64,000 nucleotides of DNA from Virgisporangium aurantiacum (GTDB lineage Bacteria; Actinomycetota; Actinomycetes; Mycobacteriales; Micromonosporaceae): assembly GCF_016863635.1 (NCBI RefSeq), contig NZ_BOPG01000100.1:1-64000 (forward strand), in the 5' to 3' direction. Of this stretch, positions 43,312-52,674 are shown in pieces. A model generated the notes under the pieces. It was not told the origin of the DNA. It worked only from the letters and a program-made list of their open reading frames with translations, and made no database searches. The position numbers and the translations under genes are program-made. The stretch's first letter is position 1; every line of letters starts with the position of its first letter.

Positions 43312-43329
43312 CCGGAACCGAGGTTCCGG
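43312..43329. promoter_or_regulatory. 18-bp palindrome upstream of the second AfsR-like gene
   Basis: CCGGAACC-GA-GGTTCCGG has perfect 8-base arms and lies 33 bases before the AfsR-like start. It may be an operator, perhaps autoregulatory. The remainder of the 366-base divergent gap 42996-43361 shows no gene. Confidence 0.6.
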
Positions 43330-43361
43330 AACCGACCGGCGGGGCATGGAGGGAGGCACGG

Positions 43362-46300
43362 ATGGCGCCGACGCTGGACCTGGCGTTGCTCGGTCCGTTG
43401 GAGGCCCGCGTCGGTGGCACGATCGTCGACCTCGGTGGCGTGCGCGCCCGGTCGGTGCTCGCCGCGTTGCTGGTCGACGCCAACCACGTGGTGACGGTGG
43501 ATCGCCTGATCGCTGCCGGCTGGGGCGAGACGGCACCGACCACGGCCCGCACGCAGGTGCAGAACCGGCTGTCGGTGCTCCGGCGGACGTTCGCGTCAAG
43601 CGGTTGTGCCCCGTTCATCGACCGCGTCGGATCGAGCTATGTCGCGCGCGTACGGGACGACCAGTTGGACCTGTCGCGGTTCGACGTCCAGTCCGCGAAG
43701 GCCGAACAGCTGATCTCGCACGGCGATCTCGACGGCGCCCACGCCGCGCTCACGGCCGCGTTGGCCCTGTGGCGGGGGCCGGCGCTCGACGGGCTCACGA
43801 CGCCGCACCTCGAAGCGACCGCCCACCGGCTGGAGGAACGCCGCCTGCACGCCGTCGAGAGCCGCATCGAGATCGGCCTCGCACGCGGCGACCACACCGC
43901 CGTGGCCGCCGAGTTGGCGGAACTCGTGCGCACCTACCCGTACCGCGAGCGGTTGCACGCGTTGTTGATGATCGCGCTGTACCGCGACGGCCGGCAGGCC
44001 GAGTCGCTGGAGGCCTTCCGCCGCGCGCGGGTCGGCCTCACCGAGCACCTCGCCGTCGAACCCGGCGCGCTCCTGCGCCGGCTGCACGATGCGGTCCTCC
44101 GCGCCGACGATCGCCTGATTTCGACGCGACTCGACGCCGTCGACGCGACTGTGACCGCCGCGCCGCTGAGCGAATACCGGCAGACCCCGCACGAGCTGCC
44201 CGCGGACGTCGCTGGATTCGCCGGCCGGGTCGCACAACTCGGGGCGCTTGACCGGGTGCTGCCCGATCGCCCGCGCCATCTGGCGATCGCGGTGATCACC
44301 GGAACGGCCGGCGTGGGCAAGACCGCACTGGCCGTCCACTGGGGACACCGCCACGCCAAACGCTTCCCGGACGGCCAGTTGTACGTCAACCTCCGCGGAT
44401 ACTCCCGGGCCGCGCCGACGCGCCCCATCGACGCATTGGCGGCGCTGCTGCGGTCTCTGGGCACCCCGCCGGAACAGGTGCCGCTCATTGCCGACGAGGC
44501 GGCGGCGCTCTACCGGTCGCTGCTGGCCGAACGGCAGGTGCTCGTCGTGCTCGACAACGCCGGATCCGCCGACCAGGTACGTCCGCTGCTGCCCGGTGGC
44601 CCCGGCAGCCTCGTCCTCGTCACCAGTCGCCGCCGTCTCGGCGGGCTGGTCGCCCGGGAGGGTGCCCACCGCGTCGAGCTGACCGTGCTCGATCCGGATG
44701 ACGCGAGCCACCTCGTCGACCACATCCTCGGCCGCGGGCGGGTCGCGGCCGAGCCCGCCGCCGCGGCCGAACTCGCCACCATCTGCGCGTACCTTCCGCT
44801 GGCGATCCGGGTCGCCGCGGCGAACCTCGTCAACCACCCGCACCACCTGATCGGTGACCACGTCCGGCAGTTGCGGGGCGGGAACCGGTTGGCCGCCCTC
44901 GCTGTCGAGGGCGACGAGGAGACCGCGGTGCGGGCCGCGTTCGACCTGTCATACCGGTCGATCACCGTGCCGGCTCAGCGACTGTTCCGGTTGCTCGGGC
45001 TCGTTCCGGGAGCCGACTTCACCGCCCTGGCCGCCGCGGCGCTCGCCGCCACGACGCCGGACGAGGCCGGCGGCCTGCTGGAGCGGCTCGCCGACGCCCA
45101 TCTCGTCGACGAGCCCGAACCCGGCAGGTTCGCCTTTCACGACCTGCTCCGTGAGTACGCGCGCGACCTGGCCGCAACCACCGAAAGCGACGCCGACCGC
45201 GGCGCAGCACTGCGCCGGCTGTTCGAGAGCTACCTCGCCGGTGTCGACGCCGCCGCGCAACTGCTGTACCCCGAACGGCTCCGCCTGCCGCTGCCACCGG
45301 CGCTGAACGAGCCGCCGGTGCCCGACCTGGCCGGGCCGGTACAGGCCGGCCAGTGGCTCGACGCCGAGCGGCACAACCTCGTCGCGGCGGCCCGGCACGC
45401 GGCCGACCACGGACCCCGATCGGTGACATGGCTGCTCGCCGACGGGCTGCGCGGTTACTTCTGGGTGCGCGTGCATGCGGTGGACTGGTTGACGGTGGCC
45501 GAGGCGGGCCTCACGGCCGCGATCGCCGACGACGAGCCGCAGGCACAGGCGTGTGTCCATGGCAGCCTCGGTGACCTGGCATGGCAGCGGAGCCAGTTCG
45601 CCCGGGCGGCCGAGCAGTACTGCCGGGCTCTCGTCGCGGCCCGCCGGGCCGGCTGGCTCGACGGGCAGGCCACCGCCCTGGGCAATCTGGGCGCGGTACA
45701 CGCCGAGCGGGGGCACCTGCGCCGGGCGGAGCGGTGCCAACGCGTGGCCCTCGCGCTCGACGAGCGCAACGGGAATGTCAGCCGCATCGGGGCCCGCCAC
45801 ATCAACCTCGGCATCGTCAACCTGCACCTGGGCCGGTTCGACCGGTTCGCCGCCCACGAGAAGGCCGCACTCGCGATGTTCCGCAGGACAGGATCGCGGA
45901 ACGGCGCGGCCCTGGCACTGACGAACCTGGGCGAGGCGTACGTCGCGCTGGGCCGCCTCGAGTCCGCCGCGGAGGTGCTGGCCGAGGCGCTGGCGTTCCA
46001 CCGGTCCACCGGCAGCCGCCGCTTGGAGGCCGACACGTTGCGCTGCCTGGCTGAGACGCATCGCGACGCCGGGCGGCCCACCGACGCCCTCGCGTGCGCG
46101 GAAGCCGCCGTCCGCACGGCCGAAGAGACCCACGAGCACCGCATCGAGTGTGACGCGCGGTCGACACTGGGCAGCGTGCACCTCGCCGCCGGCGACTACG
46201 ACGCCGCGATCGACCAGCACCGGCGGTCGATCGAGCTGAGCCGCCGGGTGGGAGCGAGCTACCGGGAAGCCCGGTCGCTGATCGGTCTCGCGGCCGCGCT

Positions 46301-46571
46301 CACGGCAGTCGGCGCGGTCGGTGACGCCGTCCCGCACGCGGAACAGGCGGTCGAGATCGCGCGCCGCTTCGAGTTCCACGCCCTGGAAGCCGACGGGTTG
46401 ACCGTCCTCGCCGAGGCCAACCACGGGGTCGGTGAGGTTGTCGCGGCCACCGACGATGCCCGGCTGGCCGTGGCTATCCACGAGACCACCGGGCACCGCC
46501 TCGGGTACGCGCGGGCCCGCGCGGCGCTCACACACGCGCTGGCCGTCGACGGCTCACCATCGCGGCCGTGA
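43362..46571 (+). CDS. AfsR-like SARP regulator (winged helix-BTAD-NB-ARC-TPR)
   Basis: A 1069-residue second AfsR-type protein. It has an OmpR-like DNA-binding domain at about 5-100 and BTAD to about 245. The NB-ARC ATPase lies at about 290-560, with Walker A GTAGVGKTAL, LVVLDNAGSADQVRPLLPG and CAYLPLAI. At least eight TPRs run to the end. Its NB-ARC core closely resembles that of the first AfsR-like protein (DGQLYVNLRG in both), so the two are paralogues. GGAGGGAGG lies just before the ATG. No biosynthetic cluster is adjacent. Confidence 0.92.
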   Translation: MAPTLDLALLGPLEARVGGTIVDLGGVRARSVLAALLVDANHVVTVDRLIAAGWGETAPTTARTQVQNRLSVLRRTFASSGCAPFIDRVGSSYVARVRDDQLDLSRFDVQSAKAEQLISHGDLDGAHAALTAALALWRGPALDGLTTPHLEATAHRLEERRLHAVESRIEIGLARGDHTAVAAELAELVRTYPYRERLHALLMIALYRDGRQAESLEAFRRARVGLTEHLAVEPGALLRRLHDAVLRADDRLISTRLDAVDATVTAAPLSEYRQTPHELPADVAGFAGRVAQLGALDRVLPDRPRHLAIAVITGTAGVGKTALAVHWGHRHAKRFPDGQLYVNLRGYSRAAPTRPIDALAALLRSLGTPPEQVPLIADEAAALYRSLLAERQVLVVLDNAGSADQVRPLLPGGPGSLVLVTSRRRLGGLVAREGAHRVELTVLDPDDASHLVDHILGRGRVAAEPAAAAELATICAYLPLAIRVAAANLVNHPHHLIGDHVRQLRGGNRLAALAVEGDEETAVRAAFDLSYRSITVPAQRLFRLLGLVPGADFTALAAAALAATTPDEAGGLLERLADAHLVDEPEPGRFAFHDLLREYARDLAATTESDADRGAALRRLFESYLAGVDAAAQLLYPERLRLPLPPALNEPPVPDLAGPVQAGQWLDAERHNLVAAARHAADHGPRSVTWLLADGLRGYFWVRVHAVDWLTVAEAGLTAAIADDEPQAQACVHGSLGDLAWQRSQFARAAEQYCRALVAARRAGWLDGQATALGNLGAVHAERGHLRRAERCQRVALALDERNGNVSRIGARHINLGIVNLHLGRFDRFAAHEKAALAMFRRTGSRNGAALALTNLGEAYVALGRLESAAEVLAEALAFHRSTGSRRLEADTLRCLAETHRDAGRPTDALACAEAAVRTAEETHEHRIECDARSTLGSVHLAAGDYDAAIDQHRRSIELSRRVGASYREARSLIGLAAALTAVGAVGDAVPHAEQAVEIARRFEFHALEADGLTVLAEANHGVGEVVAATDDARLAVAIHETTGHRLGYARARAALTHALAVDGSPSRP

Positions 46572-46591
46572 CAGTGCACGCGCCGACCGCG

Positions 46592-47086
46592 TCAGACAGG
46601 GATGTCGCCGGCCTGCCCGAACGGGTGCCGGTTCAGCGGTGCGGCACCGGAGGCGTACCAGACCCACCATCCACCGCCACGGTCCCAGATGACCAGGTCG
46701 TCGCGGCCGTCACCGTCGACGTCCAGACGGGCCTTGCCGCCCGCCGTCGCCGCGTCGACCGGGCGTACCCGCAGCAACACGCCGTCCACGCCGGCCTTGC
46801 GGGTCGCCGCCCGGTCGAGGGTCTCCACCCGCAGCAGCGACGAACCGGCATCCTTCTCGGCCACTCCCGCCGCCGTCCACGCCGGCGCGGGTAGCGTGAA
46901 CGGCCGGACCGCGCTCGCGACCGGGTCTGGCCCGGCACCGGCCACCCGGGCCGGAGCGGCCGCGTCCACCTGCGGCCCGGGCCGGTCCAGCGCCGCGGCC
47001 GCAACCGGATCGAGCACAGCAGCCGCCGGCACACCGAGCACCACCGCCACAGCGACACCGATGATCCGCCGGGTCCGGCTCGTCAT
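46592..47086 (-). CDS. secreted protein with a single VCBS/FG-GAP repeat, possibly truncated
   Basis: A 164-residue protein with a signal peptide ending VAAAALD and an Ala/Pro-rich region. One repeat, LDVDGDGRDDLVIWDRGGGWWVW, is followed by GQAGDIPV and then a stop. In VCBS proteins the phrase GDIPV is normally followed by further repeats (pattern GDFDGDGK), so the gene probably lost its 3' part next to the convergent AfsR-like gene. Two adjacent ATGs (47089, 47086) follow AAGGGG. The upstream gap 47087-47402 (316 bases) holds nothing recognisable. Confidence 0.65.
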   Translation of the reverse strand: MTSRTRRIIGVAVAVVLGVPAAAVLDPVAAAALDRPGPQVDAAAPARVAGAGPDPVASAVRPFTLPAPAWTAAGVAEKDAGSSLLRVETLDRAATRKAGVDGVLLRVRPVDAATAGGKARLDVDGDGRDDLVIWDRGGGWWVWYASGAAPLNRHPFGQAGDIPV

Positions 47087-47402
47087 CATCCCCTTCCCGG
47101 CAGACCGCCTCGACGCCACCCAACCCGTGACAGCGGCCCATGGCCGTCTGTATCCCATGGCGCTCCCCACCAACGACATCGACCCGACGCCAACCGTGGA
47201 AGGAGAAGGTATGCAGCGCCGTCACTGGTCCGTCATCACGTGATCATCGATGCCTGGTCGGGCCGCCCGTGGGGTCGTCGTCGCTGCTGGTCAGCGCACT
47301 TCCGCCAGGGCTACGAGGGACGGCTGTGTCGATCAGGTACCGCACGCCGACCTGCCGTGGTGCTGCCGGTGAGCATGCCGCGGCGGGTGAGGGGGTCCAC
47401 CG

Positions 47403-48764
47403 TCAGCGACCGACGTCGACCGGCGTCGACCGCAAGATGCCGGCGGACAACGCGCCGAGCCAACTCGCCAGGTCTTCGGCCGAGGCGGACAGGTGGTCCC
47501 GCAGCCGCCGGAGCGAATTCCGGATTGTCTCCAGGTCGCGCGGCGGACAGTCCAGCGCGCCGATCTCCCCCAGCAGAGACAGCGCCTCCTCCGACTCGCC
47601 GGCGACGATGGCGGCCGTAGCCAGCGTCGCGAGACTCCAGACACTGCGTTCGCCGGATCGGCGAATGGTCGCGACCGCCGAGTCGTACGCCTGCAGCGCC
47701 ACGTCGCGCTCGCCGAGGGCGAGGCTGAGCTCGCCGACGTTCGCGGCCATGTAGTAGGACTCGGCTGCCGTCTCCATGGCGGCCCGGTACGCGTCGCGGG
47801 CGGCGCGCAGATCTGCCGTATTGCGATCCTGTTCCCAGCGCTGCCGGTGCAGCCGGCCCTTCAGCCCGGCCACCTCGGGGTTCTCGGTCACGGCAGCCGG
47901 GTCGAGGGTGGCTATCCGGTCCAGCGTCCGAATCGCCTCGCCGCCGTTACCGGCCTCCAGATGCGCCAGTGCCAGCTTGTGCAGCACGAAGACGTCCTTG
48001 CCGAACAGGCGCAGGGCCAGCTCGAACTGGGCGACCGCCTCCTGCCCGCGCCGCGCGTCCAGGTAGAGCTCCCCCAGCCGTCGGTGCAGCCGGAGGTCGA
48101 GCGGAACCTGGCTGCTGTCTTCGCCGGGTGGCGCGAACGCCAGCAACAGGGCCCGGTGAATGTGCGCGACCTCGGCGGACCGGCCGGCCCGACGGAGCAT
48201 GTCGATGCGCTCGCACCACTCCTGCACGCCGTCCTCGGTGAGCGCCTGCGCCCGGTTCTGCAGCGCCCGCTGTACCGACTCCAGGTAGATCGGCAGGGCG
48301 TGGGCCAGAAGCATCGCGAGTTGCCTCTGCCCGGGCCGCTGGATCCGGTCCCAGACCGTTTCGACCATCCGACGCATGCCGGCTTCGGCCTCGCCCTGGA
48401 CCGCCTGCAGGGGGTGCAGCGGTCCGGGTACCACCTCGACGCTGACCCGGAAGAGGAGCGGAACGATCGGCCGTTGCGTCTCCATGCCGAGCGCCACTCC
48501 GCTGACCGCTCCGATCTCCCACATCAGCCAGGGGCGGTTCAGCGACTCCGGAGTCAGCATCACGATGGCGATGTCGCACCGCCGCACCTCGTCGACGATC
48601 CATTGCAGCCAGTTGGCGCCTGCGGCGATGCCACCCCCCACCGACTGGTCCGACGAGTACGCCACCGCGACCTCGTTGTCGAAGACATCGTCGAGCAGCG
48701 TCTTGACGGCTTCAGCGAGAGGAGCGTCGACGTGTGCGTGACTGATGAAGATGTTGAGCGCCAT
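47403..48764 (-). CDS. TIR-domain protein with TPR-like C-terminus
   Basis: A 453-residue protein, last gene of the TIR/vWA operon. The TIR domain occupies about 1-125 (NIFISHAHVDAPLAEAVKTLL, IAIVMLTPESLNRPWLMWEIG) with candidate NADase Glu E83 in MWEIG. The rest is helical with TPR-like repeats (LHRRLGELYLDARRGQEAVAQFELALRLF and others) to the end. TIR domains of bacterial defence and conflict systems commonly cleave NAD+ or make cyclic ADP-ribose signals; the TPRs would sense or bind a partner. GGAGGTGG stands five bases before the ATG. Confidence 0.9.
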   Translation of the reverse strand: MALNIFISHAHVDAPLAEAVKTLLDDVFDNEVAVAYSSDQSVGGGIAAGANWLQWIVDEVRRCDIAIVMLTPESLNRPWLMWEIGAVSGVALGMETQRPIVPLLFRVSVEVVPGPLHPLQAVQGEAEAGMRRMVETVWDRIQRPGQRQLAMLLAHALPIYLESVQRALQNRAQALTEDGVQEWCERIDMLRRAGRSAEVAHIHRALLLAFAPPGEDSSQVPLDLRLHRRLGELYLDARRGQEAVAQFELALRLFGKDVFVLHKLALAHLEAGNGGEAIRTLDRIATLDPAAVTENPEVAGLKGRLHRQRWEQDRNTADLRAARDAYRAAMETAAESYYMAANVGELSLALGERDVALQAYDSAVATIRRSGERSVWSLATLATAAIVAGESEEALSLLGEIGALDCPPRDLETIRNSLRRLRDHLSASAEDLASWLGALSAGILRSTPVDVGR

Positions 48765-48791
48765 AAGAACCACCTCCACGTGGGGGCGCTG

Positions 48792-51698
48792 TCAGCTGTT
48801 GAATTCCTCGTCCAGGCGACGACGCGCACCCTCAGGGTCGGCCCGCAACTGGGCCACCAGGGCACGTACTGCCTGCAGGCCGTCCTGCTGGTACATCCGT
48901 TCCACCGCTTCGGCTCCGCGGTACGGCCAGTCGGGATACTCCCCGTAGCGGATGTATGCCGAGCAAGCGTCGTACAGCGCCTGATCGGACCGGACGAAGT
49001 GAGACTGTGCCCACGCCGCCAGGGCCTCGTTGACGCATTGCCAGGCCTGCGACCGTGAGAGCGCTGCCGCCGGCGCCGCGTAGCCGTCCCGGTCGAGACC
49101 GGTCGCGACGGCCGCGTGCAGGTGTTCGTGAACCACGGTGCAGCCGAGCAGACCATTGGTGTGGGTGCGGACGGCGTCCCTTGCCATGCCGGCGTCCGTC
49201 AGCGAGGTGGTGACCCGCTCGAACGCGTCGGCGCAGATGAGAATCGCCGGTCCCGCGGGGACGACGAACCGAGGGACGCCCTGGTCCGCCGCGCCCCGTC
49301 CGATGGCCTCGGTCGACGCCGCATCGCCCATGGTGAAGGCTCCGTAGGTCAATGCCGCGGTGGTGAACAGGGTCGTTCGGAGCGTCGCGCCGCGGGTGCG
49401 AAGGCCGTCCACGACGACGCCCGCGACGCCAGCGAGGAGGTCGCGGTAGTCCGAAGGCGTCGCCGTCCATCCGAACCGGGGTTGGTCCGTTCGCAGGTTC
49501 AGAGGTTCTGTATCGACGAGAAACCAGGGGAACGCCCTTTTGGCGTACGCCACCGCGTCTTCACCGATGGGAAAGCCACCCCTGAACGGCAGGCCCCCGC
49601 CCACCGGCGTCACCCGGCCGACGTAGTCCACGATCCGCGCCACGAACAGTTCGACGAAGGTCGGAAGCATCGTGACCGGAAGAACTCTGGCTCCGTCGAG
49701 CGACGGGGAGACCTTTCCGAGAAACTCCGGCACCGTACCGGGAAGACCGACAACGACATCCTCGCCCGCGAGATGGCGACGGATCGTGTTTCCCAAGCCC
49801 TCAGATCGGTGGCGAAGAAACTCGAACTCGACCTGCTCAGCGCCTCCGGACAGGCCGAAGACCTCGTCGACCGCATCCCTCCCGTGCTCCGCCGTGAACT
49901 GCCGCATGTGAAAGACCAGAAGCAGGGCCTGAAGCAGGTCCACGGCCGCCCGTAGCTCCACGATCTCGTCGGGAACACCGGGTTCAGCCTCCGTCGACCG
50001 TCGGGCCTGACTCACCGCATGGTCATCGACCAGCAGCGTGATCGGCGGGTGGTATCGCAGCCCGGTCACGTCTTCGATGAACGGGACGACGGCGGGCAGA
50101 GCCGCCCGGATGCTGTTCACCGTCTCCGGGCTCCGTCCGGGGGTGAGCGCGACGACGGGGAACGAGGCCTCGCAGCGTCGCGGCCCGCCGACGGCGCCGG
50201 CCTCCGGCATGCCCGCTGCGGACGGGCCGAGCCCGAGCGACTGCGGATCGACGTAGGCGAAATGAATCGGCTTCAACAGCTCGGGTGGCTTCGGCATCGG
50301 CCGCGACCAGTACAACGGACGCACGAATTCCGTTCCGTCCGGTCTGGAGCGGGCGACCTGCAAGGCGAATCCCCATTCCTTGGCGACGTGCTGCGAGCCG
50401 GCGGACGCGTCGGACCAGTACAGTTGGAACAGATCGTGATTCGCGATCATGTCGGTGATCACGCGTTGCCAACCCTGTCCGCCGCGGATGTCGTCGCGGT
50501 CGACGAACACGTTGATGCCGAGTCCGCGGTAGGCGGCCTTGCACCGCCGGACGAATGCCTCGTCCTCGTGCGCGTAGGAGGCGAAGACCGTCCGGATCAT
50601 CGTCGCCGACCCGCGGCGCTGCACGGGTGGCACGGCCGAGCCCGGCTCGACCCGGATCGACATCGGCACCTGGCCGATCAGCAATCCGTCGACGCTTATC
50701 CGCACAGTTCCGTCACAGGTCGCCTCGGCCGCCGTGCCGACGTACTCCAGGGCGAAGCTCACCTGCTCGAGCCGGCCGTGCCAGACGACTTCCTGCCGCG
50801 CCGGAACGCAGCGGACATCATCGAGCATCGGATAGATCTCGAGGACCTGCCCGGTTCTCACGGCCGACAAGGCAACTCCGCTGGAGCGACCCGGATGCGG
50901 GCCCAGATCGGCGTTCAACGCGGCCAGCAGGTGCTCGACCTGAGCACGTTCGGTTCCCAGATGCGCGTACACGGTCAGCCGGCCGGTGGTGTCCGGCGAC
51001 ATCGAGCCGGGGTACGCGGCGGTGAACTCCAAGCGCTCCCGGGCACCGACCGAGCCGGCCACCTCGGCTGCCTCGGTGTCGGCCCGGGCGATCCATGCCC
51101 GCGCCCGCCGCTCCATCTCCATCGCCGCCTGTCCCGATCCGGTCGCGGCGGCCGAGAGCGATACGCGGGACACGACGGGGTCCCAACGTCCGGAGGTCAA
51201 CCCGGTGATGTCGCGGGCGACGCGCTCACCGGGCGGGGTGGGGTCGATGAGAATCACGTCGACCGGAACGCCGAGTTCCTTGAGTTCACGCGCGGCCGCG
51301 CCGGCGTCGTCCGGTTCGGACAACCCGTCGGTGATCAGCAGGACGCGAGTCGTCATGGTTTCCGACCGTCGATCCGGCTCGCGCACGTACGCGGCGGCCG
51401 AACGCAGCGCCTCCGCGATGTCGGTGCCGTTCTCGGGTGACACGTCCGCCAGCGCCGCCTCGAACCTCGGCCGGTCGGCCGCAACGCCGGCGGCGACGAG
51501 CCGACACCTGCTGGTGAACACGAAGAGCGCGACCGGCATGTACGGGGCGAGCCGGTCGAGTTCGACCAGCAACGTCTCGACGGCTGCCTCGAACTTGGTC
51601 TCACGATCGGTGCGGCGCGTGCGCCGATCGACCTCGCTACTCGCCCGGTCGAACGGTTTGCCCATCGACTCGGAGTGATCGAGCAGAAGAATCCACAT
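48792..51698 (-). CDS. vWA-TIR-gluzincin-like metalloprotease fusion
   Basis: A 968-residue multidomain protein. vWA lies at about 1-180 with MIDAS residues D7, S9 and S11 in LLDHSESMG and LLITDGLSEP. A beta-rich linker domain spans about 215-360. TIR spans about 367-470 (RTVFASYAHEDEAFVRRC, LYWSDASAGSQHVAKEWG) with candidate Glu E441. A C-terminal domain carries HEHLH (857-861) and VNEALAAW (E891), the HExxH...E layout of gluzincin peptidases. ATG 51698 has AGGAGGG upstream and lies inside the 3' end of the previous gene (62-base overlap). This domain combination is not one I know. Confidence 0.85.
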   Translation of the reverse strand: MWILLLDHSESMGKPFDRASSEVDRRTRRTDRETKFEAAVETLLVELDRLAPYMPVALFVFTSRCRLVAAGVAADRPRFEAALADVSPENGTDIAEALRSAAAYVREPDRRSETMTTRVLLITDGLSEPDDAGAAARELKELGVPVDVILIDPTPPGERVARDITGLTSGRWDPVVSRVSLSAAATGSGQAAMEMERRARAWIARADTEAAEVAGSVGARERLEFTAAYPGSMSPDTTGRLTVYAHLGTERAQVEHLLAALNADLGPHPGRSSGVALSAVRTGQVLEIYPMLDDVRCVPARQEVVWHGRLEQVSFALEYVGTAAEATCDGTVRISVDGLLIGQVPMSIRVEPGSAVPPVQRRGSATMIRTVFASYAHEDEAFVRRCKAAYRGLGINVFVDRDDIRGGQGWQRVITDMIANHDLFQLYWSDASAGSQHVAKEWGFALQVARSRPDGTEFVRPLYWSRPMPKPPELLKPIHFAYVDPQSLGLGPSAAGMPEAGAVGGPRRCEASFPVVALTPGRSPETVNSIRAALPAVVPFIEDVTGLRYHPPITLLVDDHAVSQARRSTEAEPGVPDEIVELRAAVDLLQALLLVFHMRQFTAEHGRDAVDEVFGLSGGAEQVEFEFLRHRSEGLGNTIRRHLAGEDVVVGLPGTVPEFLGKVSPSLDGARVLPVTMLPTFVELFVARIVDYVGRVTPVGGGLPFRGGFPIGEDAVAYAKRAFPWFLVDTEPLNLRTDQPRFGWTATPSDYRDLLAGVAGVVVDGLRTRGATLRTTLFTTAALTYGAFTMGDAASTEAIGRGAADQGVPRFVVPAGPAILICADAFERVTTSLTDAGMARDAVRTHTNGLLGCTVVHEHLHAAVATGLDRDGYAAPAAALSRSQAWQCVNEALAAWAQSHFVRSDQALYDACSAYIRYGEYPDWPYRGAEAVERMYQQDGLQAVRALVAQLRADPEGARRRLDEEFNS

Positions 51699-52674
51699 GT
51701 ACGGCCCTCCTGTTCTGCACGAGAAAACGCAGGAAGTGTTCGAACTCCGTCTTGTTGGCGTAGAACGCCCGCTTCTTGTCGCGGAGAAGGGCTGGCACGT
51801 TCTCGGCATCGGACTCGTCGAGCACCAGCGGGATGACGGTTCGCGTCGCGTCACCGCTCAGTTCAGCGTTGAGGATCGCGCTGTACTCCGCTCTGGTCCA
51901 TCCGGAGCTGGCGAACTGCGCGCTGAGACACGGCACGACGTAGCGCGACCGCTGCAGCCCGTCCTCGATCTTGGCGGCCACCGCGTCGCCGAAGCGGATC
52001 TGTTTCTCGTCGAGCCAGTAGGCGATGCCGTTCTCCTCGAACGCCTTGGCGACCCCGAGGACGAGATCCTTGTCGGCGCTCGAGTGGCACAGAAACACGT
52101 CGAAGTCGAACGGGTCTGCGGGTGGTGCGGCGTCCTGGGTCAGTGGGATGGTCGTCGGTTGGATCACCACGTTGGCCACCATGAGCCCCGCCCCGTACAG
52201 GCGGACAAGTCCGGCGTAGCCCGGAAAGGGCCTGGCCACACAGGTCGTGCCGAGTTCGTGGACGCCGTCGTCGGTTTCGATCTGCCCTCGGATCAGGCCG
52301 GAGAAGAACTCCAGCGAGAACCGGTTGTAGCGCGTGCCGAGCATGACCGGTTCGTTCGACGTGGCGACGTTGGTCAGCACGCCCTCCTCGTACACCCCGA
52401 GCCGAGCGAACGTCGATTTGGAATCGGCGTCCTCGGGGGCGGTGTAGAACGCGACGAAGTTCCAGTGCTTGTCGGCGCGGCACACCAGCCCGGCGCCCAC
52501 CCCGGACCGTTGGACGAGTCGCAGGTCGGCGCTGATCCGCCCGTTGAGGAGTTCACCGGGCGTGGTGTCGACGGCGTAGGACGACCCGAAATCACCGATG
52601 CCACTGCCGTATCCGGTGATGAGCCTGTTCGCGAACGTCCACCCGCGGGGGCTAGTTGTGGTCCAGGTACTCAC
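51637..52674 (-). CDS. jelly-roll (LamG-like) - TIR protein
   Basis: A 345-residue protein from GTG 52674, which overlaps the vWA stop by 23 bases. Residues 1-175 form a beta-rich, concanavalin/LamG-like domain (ISADLRLVQRSGVGAGLVCR, RLGVYEEGVL, GYAGLVRLYGAG). A TIR domain fills about 190-330 (FDVFLCHSSADKDLVLGVAKAF, YVVPCLSAQFASSGWTRAEY), with candidate catalytic Glu E263. The N-terminal half could recognise glycan or another ligand and gate the TIR. The gene is translationally coupled to neighbours on both sides. Confidence 0.85.
   Translation of the reverse strand: MSTWTTTSPRGWTFANRLITGYGSGIGDFGSSYAVDTTPGELLNGRISADLRLVQRSGVGAGLVCRADKHWNFVAFYTAPEDADSKSTFARLGVYEEGVLTNVATSNEPVMLGTRYNRFSLEFFSGLIRGQIETDDGVHELGTTCVARPFPGYAGLVRLYGAGLMVANVVIQPTTIPLTQDAAPPADPFDFDVFLCHSSADKDLVLGVAKAFEENGIAYWLDEKQIRFGDAVAAKIEDGLQRSRYVVPCLSAQFASSGWTRAEYSAILNAELSGDATRTVIPLVLDESDAENVPALLRDKKRAFYANKTEFEHFLRFLVQNRRAVHVDSSARSLRVDGQTVRPGE

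Noticed and set aside
42996..43487. Upstream extension of the CARDB lipoprotein by 164 codons
   Set aside because: It would bury the lipoprotein signal inside the protein and overlap the AfsR-like gene start; ATG 42995 places the signal correctly.
36102..46571. A secondary-metabolite gene cluster controlled by the two AfsR-like proteins
   Set aside because: No polyketide, peptide synthetase, terpene or RiPP enzymes are present, and the genes between are a PlsB-like enzyme, surface proteins and relics.
47493..49058. A 521-codon plus-strand frame opposite the TIR genes
   Set aside because: Antisense shadow; the minus strand encodes recognisable TIR, TPR and protease motifs with good ribosome sites.
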